A DNA stretch of 64,000 nucleotides. It comes from JACPYM01 sp963699175 (GTDB lineage Bacteria; Acidobacteriota; Blastocatellia; RBC074). Position 1 is the stretch's first letter. Each line of letters opens with the position of its first letter. Both the position numbers and the translations under genes were made by a program. Shown here piece by piece: positions 1 through 9,600 of this stretch. Where the stretch lies: assembly GCA_963699175.1 (NCBI GenBank), contig OY969418.1, positions 1,302,001 to 1,366,000 on the forward strand, read 5' to 3'. The notes under the pieces are model-generated. The model was not told the DNA's origin. It saw only the letters and a program-made list of their open reading frames with translations, and did not search any database.

Positions 1-2
1 AC

Positions 3-1592
3 GCCTCCGCCTCCGGCTTTGTCAGCACACAAGTGCAAATCACTATCGTTGCGGGTCAAACCCTGACGCAAAATCTTTCGCTCTCGACAGTGCTGGCGAC
101 GGGGCAGCTTCGCATCACACTCAATTGGACAAAGGATGCGAACGGCGCGCCGGATGATCTGGATGCACATCTGTACGGCCCGGCTGGGAACAATCAGTGC
201 TTCCACGTCTACTTCAACAATACCGGCAGCTTAACTGCCTCGCCCTTCGCGGCGTTGGAGGTGGACAACATCGAGTTGTCGGGCAGCCCTCCCACCGAGA
301 CTGTGCGGATTGCGCAACAGACGCCAGGTACCTATCGCTTTTTCATCAATAATTTTAGTGAAGAGCAGGCGGATGGGCTGTCACGTTCACGCGCGACCGT
401 GCAAATCTTCGGCAGCAATGGGTTGCTACGCACCTACGTTGTGCCCAGCGGCGCGGGTGCTTACTGGCACGTCTTTGAGTTGAACGGCCAGACCGGCGCA
501 ATCACCGATGTCAATTTGCTGGCCAACGCAGCGCCGTCTTTTACTTGTGGCAGCACCAACTGCAGCTACTCAATCTCGCCAACCAATCAGTCGTTCGCGG
601 CTAACGGTGGGACTGGCAGCACCAATGTCACCACGCAAGCCAATTGCGCGTGGACGGCGACCAGCAATGCCAGTTGGCTGACGATCACCTCCGGCGCTTC
701 CGGCAACGGTAGCGGTACGGTGGGCTATTCCGTCGCTGCCAATACTGCCGCCACTCAGCGCACAGGCACGCTGACCGTCGCGGGCCAGACCTTTACTGTC
801 ACCCAAGCGGGCAGCACCGCATTCATACTCAATGACCATCGCACCTTTGCCGGGCCATTTGACAATACTTGCACGGCACCCACGACTAAGTCTATCTTTC
901 TGCCAACCGATCAGGCGGTTTATCAATGGACGCTGGTCTCTGGTGCGAAAGCGACCGACGTGGTGCGTTGGGATTGGATTCAGCCGGATGGCTCGGTCTA
1001 CACCAGTTCGGCTCCGCTGACCCTGGGCATTGACGGGCGCGCTTGTTTCAGCCATTCGATCAATATCGCGGGCCAGCGCGCGGCTTCATTGCCTGGCGTT
1101 TGGTTGGTGCGCGTCTACTACAACAATACCCTGCTCATCACTGATACCTTCGGCATTGCCAATAGCGCGGGCATTGTAGTCGGCGATCACCGCACCACGC
1201 TGGCGCTGGTTTCGGAACAGACCTGCGACGTGCCGGTGGCCAAGACTAACTTCCTTACGACTGATGCACGCGCTTATGCCTGGTTCTTTACCTATAACGG
1301 CAGCGTGGGCGACCAAATTCGTTGGGACTTTATCAATCCCAGAGGCGCGGTTTTTAGCAGCGTGTCTCACACGCGCGCATTTGCCGGTGATGGCTGCTTT
1401 TGGGCCTTTATTCCCATCGCCGGCCAGGGAGGCGCGGCTGCGGTACCTGGCAATTGGCAAGTCCGCACATACTACAAGAGTGTGCTGATGTTCACTGACA
1501 ATTTCACCATTACGGGCCCGGCTGGAATTGCACCGCCTTTGGTTACAACGCCAGCCACCAGTGGGGCTGGCAGTAGCCGCGGGCATAACTGA
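3..1592 (+). CDS. Secreted BACON-domain protein, 5' end cut by window
   Basis: The frame is open to the left edge, so the gene begins outside the window; the GTG at 33 is probably internal. The first residues look like the end of a carboxypeptidase-regulatory-like beta-sandwich, followed by a segment with a P-D-D-L-D-A-H-L motif (about residues 35-50 from the GTG). A BACON domain follows (about 180-260, recognised by the C-A-W-T-A-T-S-N-A-S-W-L core). Two copies of a domain of about 115 residues close the protein (about 265-380 and 380-500), each with W-x-W/F pairs and a CF...I-x-I-A-G-Q signature. BACON domains usually mediate carbohydrate or mucin binding in extracellular proteins, so a surface role is inferred. 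The tail is Gly/Ser/Pro rich. The domain pair recurs at the end of the 1715-residue protein at 6658-11805. No catalytic motif is visible. Confidence 0.8.
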   Translation, partial: ASASGFVSTQVQITIVAGQTLTQNLSLSTVLATGQLRITLNWTKDANGAPDDLDAHLYGPAGNNQCFHVYFNNTGSLTASPFAALEVDNIELSGSPPTETVRIAQQTPGTYRFFINNFSEEQADGLSRSRATVQIFGSNGLLRTYVVPSGAGAYWHVFELNGQTGAITDVNLLANAAPSFTCGSTNCSYSISPTNQSFAANGGTGSTNVTTQANCAWTATSNASWLTITSGASGNGSGTVGYSVAANTAATQRTGTLTVAGQTFTVTQAGSTAFILNDHRTFAGPFDNTCTAPTTKSIFLPTDQAVYQWTLVSGAKATDVVRWDWIQPDGSVYTSSAPLTLGIDGRACFSHSINIAGQRAASLPGVWLVRVYYNNTLLITDTFGIANSAGIVVGDHRTTLALVSEQTCDVPVAKTNFLTTDARAYAWFFTYNGSVGDQIRWDFINPRGAVFSSVSHTRAFAGDGCFWAFIPIAGQGGAAAVPGNWQVRTYYKSVLMFTDNFTITGPAGIAPPLVTTPATSGAGSSRGHN

Positions 1593-1606
1593 GAAAGTTA
1601 GCCAAA

Positions 1607-1653
1607 AGCATAAAGCGCACGAAAGGCAAATGACCTTTCGTGCGCTTTATGCT
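1607..1653. terminator. Bidirectional intrinsic terminator
   Basis: A perfect 20-bp inverted repeat (arms 1607-1626 and 1634-1653, 7-nt loop) lies between the convergent ends of the BACON protein gene and the S9 peptidase gene. T-rich tracts follow on both sides. It probably stops transcription in both directions. Confidence 0.85.
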
Positions 1654-1723
1654 TCTTCGTGTAACTTTGTGAATTGAATCTATTCCAGCTCAGACAGCCT
1701 GATGTCGCTATGGTTCACGCAAG

Positions 1724-3784
1724 CTATCTCAGATCAGGTGGCACGGCAGAAGCATTTCCATCCAAAAACCGCTCGAACCAATAGAGCTGCCAATTCAAAC
1801 TCTCCACCAAATGCTTCGGCTCGCCGGTGCGCGTCAGGTTGTGATTCTCGCGCGGGAACATCACGATCTCGGTCGTCACGCCAAAATGTTTGAGTGCGCG
1901 GAACCATTGTTCGCCCTGTTCGAGCGGCACACGAAAATCATTGTCCGAATGCAGAATCAAGGTCGGCGTCTTGACGTTCTTCGCGTACTTCAGCGGCGAG
2001 CGATCCCAATACAAATCGAACTTCTCAAACAAATCGCCGCCGAAGTCGCCTTTATGTCCATACGCGCCATCGCGCGTGCCTTCGTCCGAAACGAAATTGA
2101 CAACACTGCGCAATGTCACAGCCGCCTTGAAGCGATCTGTGTGCCCCACAATCCAGTTGGTCATAAAGCCGCCGTAGCTTCCGCCCGTCACGCCCATGCG
2201 ATCAGCATCAATCCACGCAAAGCGTTTGAGCGCTGCATCCACGCCGTTCATCACGTCTTGATAATCTTTGCCACCCCATTCACCCTCGATGCCGCGCTCG
2301 AATTTCTGGCCGTAGCCGGTTGAGCCGCGCGGGTTGGTAAAGAAGACCGCGTAGCCTTTAGCCGCATAGACTTGAAATTCGTGATACCAATCCACACCAT
2401 ACTGCCCCGCCGGCCCGCCGTGCACGCTGAGTATCAATGGATATTTCCGGCCCTCCTGCCAGCCAATCGGTTTGACGAGAAACCCATCCACATCCCAATT
2501 GTCCGCGCTCTTGTAACTGAAGCGTTCAACGTCCGCCAGCTTCAACTGCCGCCACAGCGCCTGATTCAGATTGGTCAGCTTGCGTTCGTTCTTACCGTTC
2601 AAGTCAGCGATGTAGAGATCATCCAGGTGCTTGAAGTCATTCACCAGATAAATCATGGTGCCCGTGCGCTCGTTGAAATCCACACTACGCACCGCTCGCG
2701 CTCCCGTCGTAACTTGCGCGATGGCCTTCGACGCGAGATCAATGCGGAACAGATGGTATTCGCCCTTCACACCTGTCTCAAAGAACAGCAACCTCCCATC
2801 CTCAGACCAATCGAGTCCGGCGGGAATTAGGTCAAGCCCGTTGGCCGCCAACACTGACGCCGTGCCGCCACTCGCGGGCGCAAGCCAGACTTTCGGATGT
2901 TCGCGCTGTTGTGTTGCGCCGACAAAAGCGATGGTCTTGCCATCGGGCGACCAACGTGGACTGTTGTCTGATTCTTCGTGATCTGAAATTTTATTGAGTG
3001 CTCCGCCTTCAGCCGCTATCACCCAAACATCGCTGTTGCGATTCTGTTCGTACTCTCTCCCCGTTCGGTTTGAAACAAATGCGATCTTTGTCCCGTCAGG
3101 CGACCATTGCGGATCGGAATCGTTCCAATCGTTCCCGTCAGTAATTTGCTTGGCGGCTCCACTCTTGACCTCTACTACCCACAAGTGTGTGCGCCGGTCA
3201 TCGAACCAGCCCGTGTCATTGAATTTGTACGAAGTGTTCTTGTAATGGCGCACGTCGCTGCGCTCTCTGCTTTCAGGCCGGCTGTCGCTTGGCCCAAGCC
3301 GGCTGACTACAACCAAGCGTGTTCCATCAGGCGACCATTGAAAAGCGCTGGCGCCATTCTTGAGGTTCGTCACGCGCCGCGCCTCGCCACCGTCGAGCGA
3401 AAGTAGATAAACCTGCGGCCTCGGTTGCTCAGTTTGCGCGCCTGCTTCTGGCCGGGCTGAAAGAAACGCGAGCGTCCGGCCATCGGGACTCCAACGCGGC
3501 GAGTTTACGGCTTGCGGGCTGGTCGTGAATTGCCACGGTGCGCGTGCACCATCCGTTGCCGCTAACCAGATCGCGGAACTGCGCCGGTTCTGCGCGCGGT
3601 CAATCTTCGTCACGACGTAAGCAACGAGCTTCCCATCAGGCGAGATGTGTGGGTCGCTGAGAAACTCGAACGCGAAGTAGTCCTCGGCGGTGATTCCACG
3701 CTGCGCCTCCTGTGGCAAAACAGCCTGAGCCGAGATCACGACTAATAAGCTCAACAAGCAAGTTAATTTAAGTAGTGTTTTCAT
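1724..3784 (-). CDS. S9 family prolyl oligopeptidase-like peptidase, secreted
   Basis: Serine peptidase of the S9 (prolyl oligopeptidase/acylaminoacyl-peptidase) family, 686 residues, probably cleaving short peptides outside the cytoplasm. A signal peptide ends near A-Q-A (about residue 21). An N-terminal beta-propeller carries repeated W-S-P-D-G-T/K blades (PD40/TolB-like), and the C-terminal alpha/beta hydrolase has Ser536 in G-G-S-Y-G-G, Asp614 in H-S-D-N-D and His648 in E-N-H-N, the expected triad order. The ATG at 3784 is preferred over an in-frame TTG 12 nt upstream because the signal peptide starts there. It shares architecture with the peptidase at 11862-14027 and converges on the BACON gene. 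Substrate unknown. Confidence 0.93.
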   Translation of the reverse strand: MKTLLKLTCLLSLLVVISAQAVLPQEAQRGITAEDYFAFEFLSDPHISPDGKLVAYVVTKIDRAQNRRSSAIWLAATDGARAPWQFTTSPQAVNSPRWSPDGRTLAFLSARPEAGAQTEQPRPQVYLLSLDGGEARRVTNLKNGASAFQWSPDGTRLVVVSRLGPSDSRPESRERSDVRHYKNTSYKFNDTGWFDDRRTHLWVVEVKSGAAKQITDGNDWNDSDPQWSPDGTKIAFVSNRTGREYEQNRNSDVWVIAAEGGALNKISDHEESDNSPRWSPDGKTIAFVGATQQREHPKVWLAPASGGTASVLAANGLDLIPAGLDWSEDGRLLFFETGVKGEYHLFRIDLASKAIAQVTTGARAVRSVDFNERTGTMIYLVNDFKHLDDLYIADLNGKNERKLTNLNQALWRQLKLADVERFSYKSADNWDVDGFLVKPIGWQEGRKYPLILSVHGGPAGQYGVDWYHEFQVYAAKGYAVFFTNPRGSTGYGQKFERGIEGEWGGKDYQDVMNGVDAALKRFAWIDADRMGVTGGSYGGFMTNWIVGHTDRFKAAVTLRSVVNFVSDEGTRDGAYGHKGDFGGDLFEKFDLYWDRSPLKYAKNVKTPTLILHSDNDFRVPLEQGEQWFRALKHFGVTTEIVMFPRENHNLTRTGEPKHLVESLNWQLYWFERFLDGNASAVPPDLR

Positions 3785-3829
3785 CGTCAATCTCAAAGGT
3801 GAAGCACATAGTGCATAAAAGGGAATAAA

Positions 3830-3850
3830 CGCGCCCTCATTGTAGGCGCG
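3830..3850 (-). terminator. Short terminator-like hairpin
   Basis: A 6-bp GC-only stem (3830-3835 with 3845-3850) overlaps the stop codon of the winged-helix/TPR regulator and is followed on the minus strand by a T-rich stretch. The stem is short, so efficiency is doubtful; transcription may read into the S9 peptidase gene. Confidence 0.35.
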
Positions 3851-6209
3851 CTTTAGCTTCTTTCACTTCCGGAATATCCGCATCTGCTGTTTGCCAGACT
3901 TGCAGAAATTGTTCGTAGGCGGCACGCGCCCGTGCACGGTCGCCTTTGCGTTCGTATGCCTTCGCGAGATGATAAGCGGCGAGCGGGTAGCGCGGATTGA
4001 TTTTCAAGATGCGTTGGTATTCGGCAATGGCATCGTCTGCGCGCCCTAGTTCGAGATAAGCGTTAGCCAGACAATCCTCTAAGGAGTCAACGTGCCATTC
4101 AAGAGCGCGGTGCTGCAAAGCGGCGCGGAAATGATTGAGCGCTTCGTCCGTGCGCCCTTGCCGCAAAGCTACGTAACCCTGCCGATATTCCCACTGCCGC
4201 AGCATGCCGCGTTCGCGCTGAAAGTCGTAATTCGCAGGGGCAAAGACGACCTCGCTCAGTTTCGCCGCCGCCGCTTGGTCGCCCCGCCGGAGCGCCAGCA
4301 CGAGCGAACTCCAACCCTCTGTTGGTTCATATTTCATTTCCTCTTTGACCGCCGCCGCCGCCTGCGCCAGTTCACCTTGCCGCAGGTACAGCCAGGCCAG
4401 AGAGATGAACCCGCGCGCCCGTTGGGGATCGTCACGCGCGATTTGAATGTAGCGGCGATACTGCTCAGCCGCCGCCGCGTATCGCCCTTGCTGAAAGCGC
4501 AGGTTGCCTAGGTGAATAATCGCCACGCTCAATTCAGGATTGAGCGCGAGTGCGCGGTTATAGGCCGCCTCAGCCTCTTCGTATTGCCCCACCCATTGCT
4601 GAAACGCCGCCAGCGAATCCCAGGCATTTGGGTCGTTCGGCATAAACTGAATGTGGCGCTGATAAGCCGTCAGCGCCTCGTCGTTGCGCCCCAGCCGCAT
4701 GTAGACAATGCCGAGAGAATTATAAAGGTCTCTCCATTCAGGGTCAGTGACCAGCCCCTGCTGAATCACTTGCAATGCTTCTTCATTGCGTTCTTGATTT
4801 TGCAACACATTGTTCAGGCGCTTGTACGCCTCAGTTTCCAGCGGATAGCGTGCGATTAGGTCACGATAGACTTCAATCGCGCGCTTCGAATTGCGCTCTG
4901 CCGTAGCTTGCCATGCCTTGATGAAGAGCATGTCCTTTTCGCTCAAGCGGTCGCCGAGCGCCAACGCTTTGGCCAAATACGGCTTGGCCTTTTCACCCTG
5001 CCCTAAGCGCACCGCGTAGACATAGCCGATGCGCGCGTGCGCCATCGCAAATTGCGGATCGAGCGCGAGCGCCTTTTCGAGCAACGCGATGGCCTCGTGA
5101 TGCTGCGCCATCTGCGACCGTTCCAACGCCAACGAGTAATAGCGGTACGCATCCAGATTGTTCGTCATCAGCGCCGCCAGCCCTTGTTGCGCGTCAGCGG
5201 CGGCGAGCGTTGTGCCCAGATGCGCGGCGAGCTTGAGCGAAAGCAGATCAATTTGCGTGAGGATTTGCGCGGGCGTGTCGGCAATCAGCGATTCCGCCGC
5301 TTGCAATTGGCCGGTGCGCGCGTCGTGCAGCATGACATCAATGCGCACTTTGTCGCCGAGCCGCGCGAAGCCGCCCAAGATCATCATCTCGGCCTGTGCG
5401 CGGCGCGCGATTTCCAAACCGTCTTCGAGTTTGATGGGTGCTGCGTTCGGTTGCCCGGTGTGACTGAGCAGAGAGGCCAATTGCTGGCGACTGAGCAAAG
5501 TCAAACGCTGTGAGCGCGAGAGGCTAGCGATCAGCATGTCGGTCAATCCTTCGCGCAGCCAATCCAACTCGCGGTCGCCCGCGCGGTTTTCAAAATACAT
5601 CACCGCCACCGGCTTTTTGCCCGGCACGTGCGGCACGGTCACGGCGGCGGGAAAGGGCGCATTGGCGCGCCGCCAGACAAACCAGCCTGCCGTCAGCGCA
5701 ACTAGCAAACCCAGCATTGCAACCCGAGCGGCATGTTGGCGCGGCCAAGCTGTAACGCGCTGCAACCAGCTTTGCCTCGGTGGCAAAAGCTGCGATGTCG
5801 CCCCGTCAATGACTTGTTCAATCTCTACCTCCAGCGTAGTGATTTCTTCGATTTCGGCTAGCCCGTTCGCCGATTCCAGTGACAGCTTGCTGACCGGCGC
5901 GATCAGTTGGTAACCGGCCTTGGGCACGGTGCGGATGAAACGCGGGTGGCGTGAGTCGTCGCCGAGCGCCTTGCGCAATTCGACGATGATTTGCACCAGC
6001 GCGTCGTCTGTCACCGCCGCGCCGTCCCAAATGTTTTGGATTAATTCTTCTTTGGTGACGAGTCGTTCGCGGTGTTCCAGCAGGTAAAGCAGCACATGAA
6101 AACTTTTCTGCCGCAGCGCCAAATCCTCACCCGCCCGCCGCAGACACAGCCGCGCCAAGTCAATTTCCAGCTCGCCCACCTGATAAATGAGTCGTTCGCG
6201 CTGCTGCAT
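3837..6209 (-). CDS. CadC-like membrane regulator: winged helix + TolB-like + TPR
   Basis: A 790-residue one-component regulator. Residues about 8-105 form an OmpR/PhoB-type winged-helix DNA-binding domain (the Y-L-L-E-H-R, T-K-E-E-L and T-V-P-K-A-G-Y-Q segments are typical). A single transmembrane segment lies near 155-178. Outside it is a TolB N-terminal/FlgO-like domain (about 200-330, beginning K-P-V-A-V-M-Y-F-E-N) and then about ten tetratricopeptide repeats to the C terminus. This CadC-like layout lets a periplasmic domain signal to a cytoplasmic DNA-binding domain without a kinase. The start has a GAGG element 3 nt upstream. It is divergent from the small gene at 6343 and the giant secreted gene at 6658, which may be its targets (inference). 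A similar regulator lies at 54328-56355. Confidence 0.9.
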   Translation of the reverse strand: MQQRERLIYQVGELEIDLARLCLRRAGEDLALRQKSFHVLLYLLEHRERLVTKEELIQNIWDGAAVTDDALVQIIVELRKALGDDSRHPRFIRTVPKAGYQLIAPVSKLSLESANGLAEIEEITTLEVEIEQVIDGATSQLLPPRQSWLQRVTAWPRQHAARVAMLGLLVALTAGWFVWRRANAPFPAAVTVPHVPGKKPVAVMYFENRAGDRELDWLREGLTDMLIASLSRSQRLTLLSRQQLASLLSHTGQPNAAPIKLEDGLEIARRAQAEMMILGGFARLGDKVRIDVMLHDARTGQLQAAESLIADTPAQILTQIDLLSLKLAAHLGTTLAAADAQQGLAALMTNNLDAYRYYSLALERSQMAQHHEAIALLEKALALDPQFAMAHARIGYVYAVRLGQGEKAKPYLAKALALGDRLSEKDMLFIKAWQATAERNSKRAIEVYRDLIARYPLETEAYKRLNNVLQNQERNEEALQVIQQGLVTDPEWRDLYNSLGIVYMRLGRNDEALTAYQRHIQFMPNDPNAWDSLAAFQQWVGQYEEAEAAYNRALALNPELSVAIIHLGNLRFQQGRYAAAAEQYRRYIQIARDDPQRARGFISLAWLYLRQGELAQAAAAVKEEMKYEPTEGWSSLVLALRRGDQAAAAKLSEVVFAPANYDFQRERGMLRQWEYRQGYVALRQGRTDEALNHFRAALQHRALEWHVDSLEDCLANAYLELGRADDAIAEYQRILKINPRYPLAAYHLAKAYERKGDRARARAAYEQFLQVWQTADADIPEVKEAKARLQ

Positions 6210-6342
6210 CGCCTCAATTGGGAGAATATCGGAAGAATTTCGTCGTTTTGTCGTTACTTCCCGCGCCGCTAATGAGAAAAGTAACCAGTTGTTTGTCAGC
6301 GACGGCGGCGATTATAGCCCGCCGCTCGTGAGGATTGCCAAG

Positions 6343-6612
6343 ATGTCCGTGAGGGTCGCCACAGTGAATGACACACACCGCATTAAGATCGTGGTCACGC
6401 GCCGCCGCATAGGGCGCTGGCGGGCTGCCGAGTTGCGGGCGCGCTGTCCCGTGTGTGCGCGTGAAGTCGAGACGCTCGCCTGCGCGCAGGCTGCTGAGGT
6501 GTTGGAAATTGATGGCGCGGCACTTGCCGATCTGATCGCCGCCGGGCGCGTGCATACGATTGCGTTGGTAAGCGGCAGCCAGCGGGTCTGTCAGGAATCG
6601 TTGTTTGTTTAG
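6343..6612 (+). CDS. Small Cys-pair / helix-turn-helix-like protein
   Basis: An 89-residue protein starting at ATG 6343, which has a GTGAGG element at a workable distance; the longer frame from 6187 would overlap the divergent regulator. The sequence has an Arg-rich N-terminal strand, a C-P-V-C pair (a half zinc site), then an A-A-E-V-L-E-I-D-G-A-A-L-A-D-L-I helix pair that resembles excisionase/MerR-type DNA-binding helices, and a C-terminal strand with a further Cys. I recall similar small proteins ahead of secreted-protein genes in Acidobacteria, but cannot name the family. It precedes the giant gene at 6658 by 45 nt and could be co-transcribed. Function unknown; a regulatory or adaptor role is inferred. 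Confidence 0.55.
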   Translation: MSVRVATVNDTHRIKIVVTRRRIGRWRAAELRARCPVCAREVETLACAQAAEVLEIDGAALADLIAAGRVHTIALVSGSQRVCQESLFV

Positions 6613-6657
6613 CCATAGTCCTACGCCACTTAAATTCGATCTACGGAGGAATCAGTC

Positions 6658-9600
6658 ATGCGCAGAAAATCATTGGCAGTCGCACTGCTCTTGGCGCTCG
6701 GCTTAGCCTGGACGCTGTTTTTTCAATGGCAGGCGCTGAGTGTAGGGAAAGCGCAGGCGTCTACCTTGAGCAGAGCTGTAGTCAGCACCGGATTCCAGCA
6801 AGGGCAACGCCTGACGGTTCAACTGCGCACGAGCAGTTATTCAACCACCATCCAAGGGACTTCCATTTTCGGCGACGGGGGGTGTCCGAATGGCGGTACG
6901 TCGCAAAGTCCTAATACCGCTACGGTCACGGCCCCGTTTGCCTTCGAATGCAAAGAGGAAAAACTCAGCGGGCAAGCGGTGGTAAACTTCCCTGCCGGGC
7001 CATTCGCAGGCACGCTGGACGGCAATGGCGACCTCGTGCTGGATGCGCCAGTGAAATTTACCGGCAAGGTAGACATCACCGGCGAGATCAGCCGCAACAT
7101 CGGCGATAACCGACGCTTTCTCGATCTGACCAGTTTCTATTGCCCCAGCGTCCGCGACACTAAACAGATTTCGCTTGCATCCACGGTCTGGTCAGCGAGT
7201 TACGATTGCAGCGTGAACAAATTGAATCGCCTGTCGAACGGCACATATGGTCTATCCGGGTTGCAGATCAAGTATTTCGGCGGGCGGCTGGTGCTGGAGT
7301 CAAGCGTGGGTGCTGAATATGCAACGGCGACGAGTTGTCCGGCGCTTGGCTTGCAAAACGGTTTGGCCAGCCCTGCACAAAGTTGCCCGCCCGCCAAACT
7401 GCTGGTGGAAACACAGCCAGCAGTCCTCGCCGGCAATGTTAGTTTTGTAGTCGTCACCGCGCGCAAGGCCGACGGCACATTCGATCCTAGCTACAACGGC
7501 CCGGTGCAGGTAAGTCTCGCGCCAGGCACTACACCGAAGCTCGCCTGCCTGCGGCCAAATAGACCTGAAGCTCCATGCGCCGCTACGCAAACCATGATGC
7601 TGGCCTCCGGGAATCTCACGGAAGCGCTTTTCCTGCGGACGCCGGAGCAGGAACTGACCGGAAATACCGTGCTCAGAGCCAACGACCCGCCGCTGTCGGG
7701 CAACGTCGTCGTGAAGGCCGAAGCGGGCAGTGTCAGCGCCATGAGCCAAACGCGCGTGAAATCGCCGCTCGACTTAAAGATTAACCGCATCGAAGTGCAG
7801 CAAGGCTACCTTCCAACTTCCCAGGCAGACCTTAACGGCCCCTGGTTGCAATATCGTGACTTACTGATTCGCGTCTTTCTCGATGCCAACCGCACGGAGT
7901 TCAAAGACTATGCCTCCATCCACGACATCAGCGCATCATTGACCGTGCGCGATCAAACGGGCGCGCAAATTGAAGGCTCGCCGTTCCAACTGAAGCTGAG
8001 CGCCTTTGCGAAAGGGACGGATAGCCCAAATCAGCCGTACATTTTCCAGCCGAACTCTCCGCTTGATGCGCAAGGCAGCGAGAGCTTGAATCACGTTCTC
8101 TACGTCAGGCAGGAACAATTGAATCTTTCTGTGAAGCTCGACGATGTCTACCCCGATAAAGACCCGACCAACAATGAAAAGACGCTGCCGCCGTTGCGCT
8201 TCGTGACTTCCAAACCGCTGGTCGTGCTTTACTCACCGGCCCAACTGAAAACTGCCACACAAAGCTCAGGCTGTCCGATTGAACTCAGCATTACCAACGA
8301 GGTCAATCTCGTGCAACTTGCCTATCCGGTTTCGCTGCCGGAAAGCCAGGGGCGGCTGCGCTTCATTCAAGCGCCAAACCCAAACAAGAATGAGTCCTGC
8401 GAAGTGCTGACGGACGACCCGCTGCCGCTTCGGCCCATCTCCAGTTGGTGGTTCTGGCTCAATCGGACAAAACGCTCAGACGTCAGAGCCTGGGTCTACT
8501 TCGTGGATAAGAATTTCTTTCCCGCGACAAATCGGCCAAATCATGCCGGCATCAGCAGCGCATTAGGCGGCTCGGTATCAATCATTTCTGACAAGTGCCT
8601 GGGGCCTGACACTGGTACTCAATGTGGCATCCTGGCGCACGAACTCGGTCACCTCCTCAATCTGGGCGATACCTATCAGAGCACTGGCGTAACACCCGTC
8701 CGCAGCCCAAACAATCCGCCGCAAGGCGAGGCGGCTGGCAATCCGGTGGGGATTGGCAGTTACAATTGGTTCCAGCATCGGTTCACCATCTCCAGCAAAG
8801 ACTTCGTTGAATACATGGGAGCCAGCAATAACCCCTGGACGGATCGCACCAACTGGAATTACCTACGCACAGAACTGCTGCCTGCGGCCAACGCCATTGA
8901 GCCAGCCGCACCGGACACGCTGGCCGATGCGGCGGCCGCCGACAATTTCGTCATCGTGCAAGGGCAGATCAGAAAGAATGGCGCGGCGGAATTCACGACT
9001 TGCTACACATTGACAGACGCGGGGCTGGCCGATGCCGTCAGCAATGGCGCTTACTCGATCGAGACGCTCGATGCCAACGCCGCCGTGCTTAACAGTCTGA
9101 GCTTCACGCCCAACTTTCGCCCGACAGATTCGGACGTTGATTTGGATGCCGCACATTTCAGCTTCGCGCTGCCATTCTCCAGCGCTGTGCGCCAGCTTCG
9201 TCTGCGCTCGGCGGCGGGCATCCTCGCCACGCGGCAAGTCAGCGCCACCGCACCCGTCGTCAACTTCACCACCGATTTCGGCGGACAAACGCTGACAGGT
9301 AGCAAAACCGTCAGATGGAGTGGATCGGACGCCGACGGCAATGCGCTGCGCTATTCGCTGTTTTATTCGCCGGACGGTCAACTGCAAATTCCGCTGGCGC
9401 TGGAAACCACCGACACCAGCTACGAATGGGACACCGCCGAAGTGCCCTCTGGTTCCGCCCCACGTCTGACGCTCACAGCCACCGACGGCGTCAACGCCAC
9501 GACCATCGAATCGCGCCCCTTCACGCTGCCCAATCACGCGCCCAAAGTCGTCATCCTCACGCCCACCGATCAGCAGCAATTCAAAACTGGTGAGACGGTG

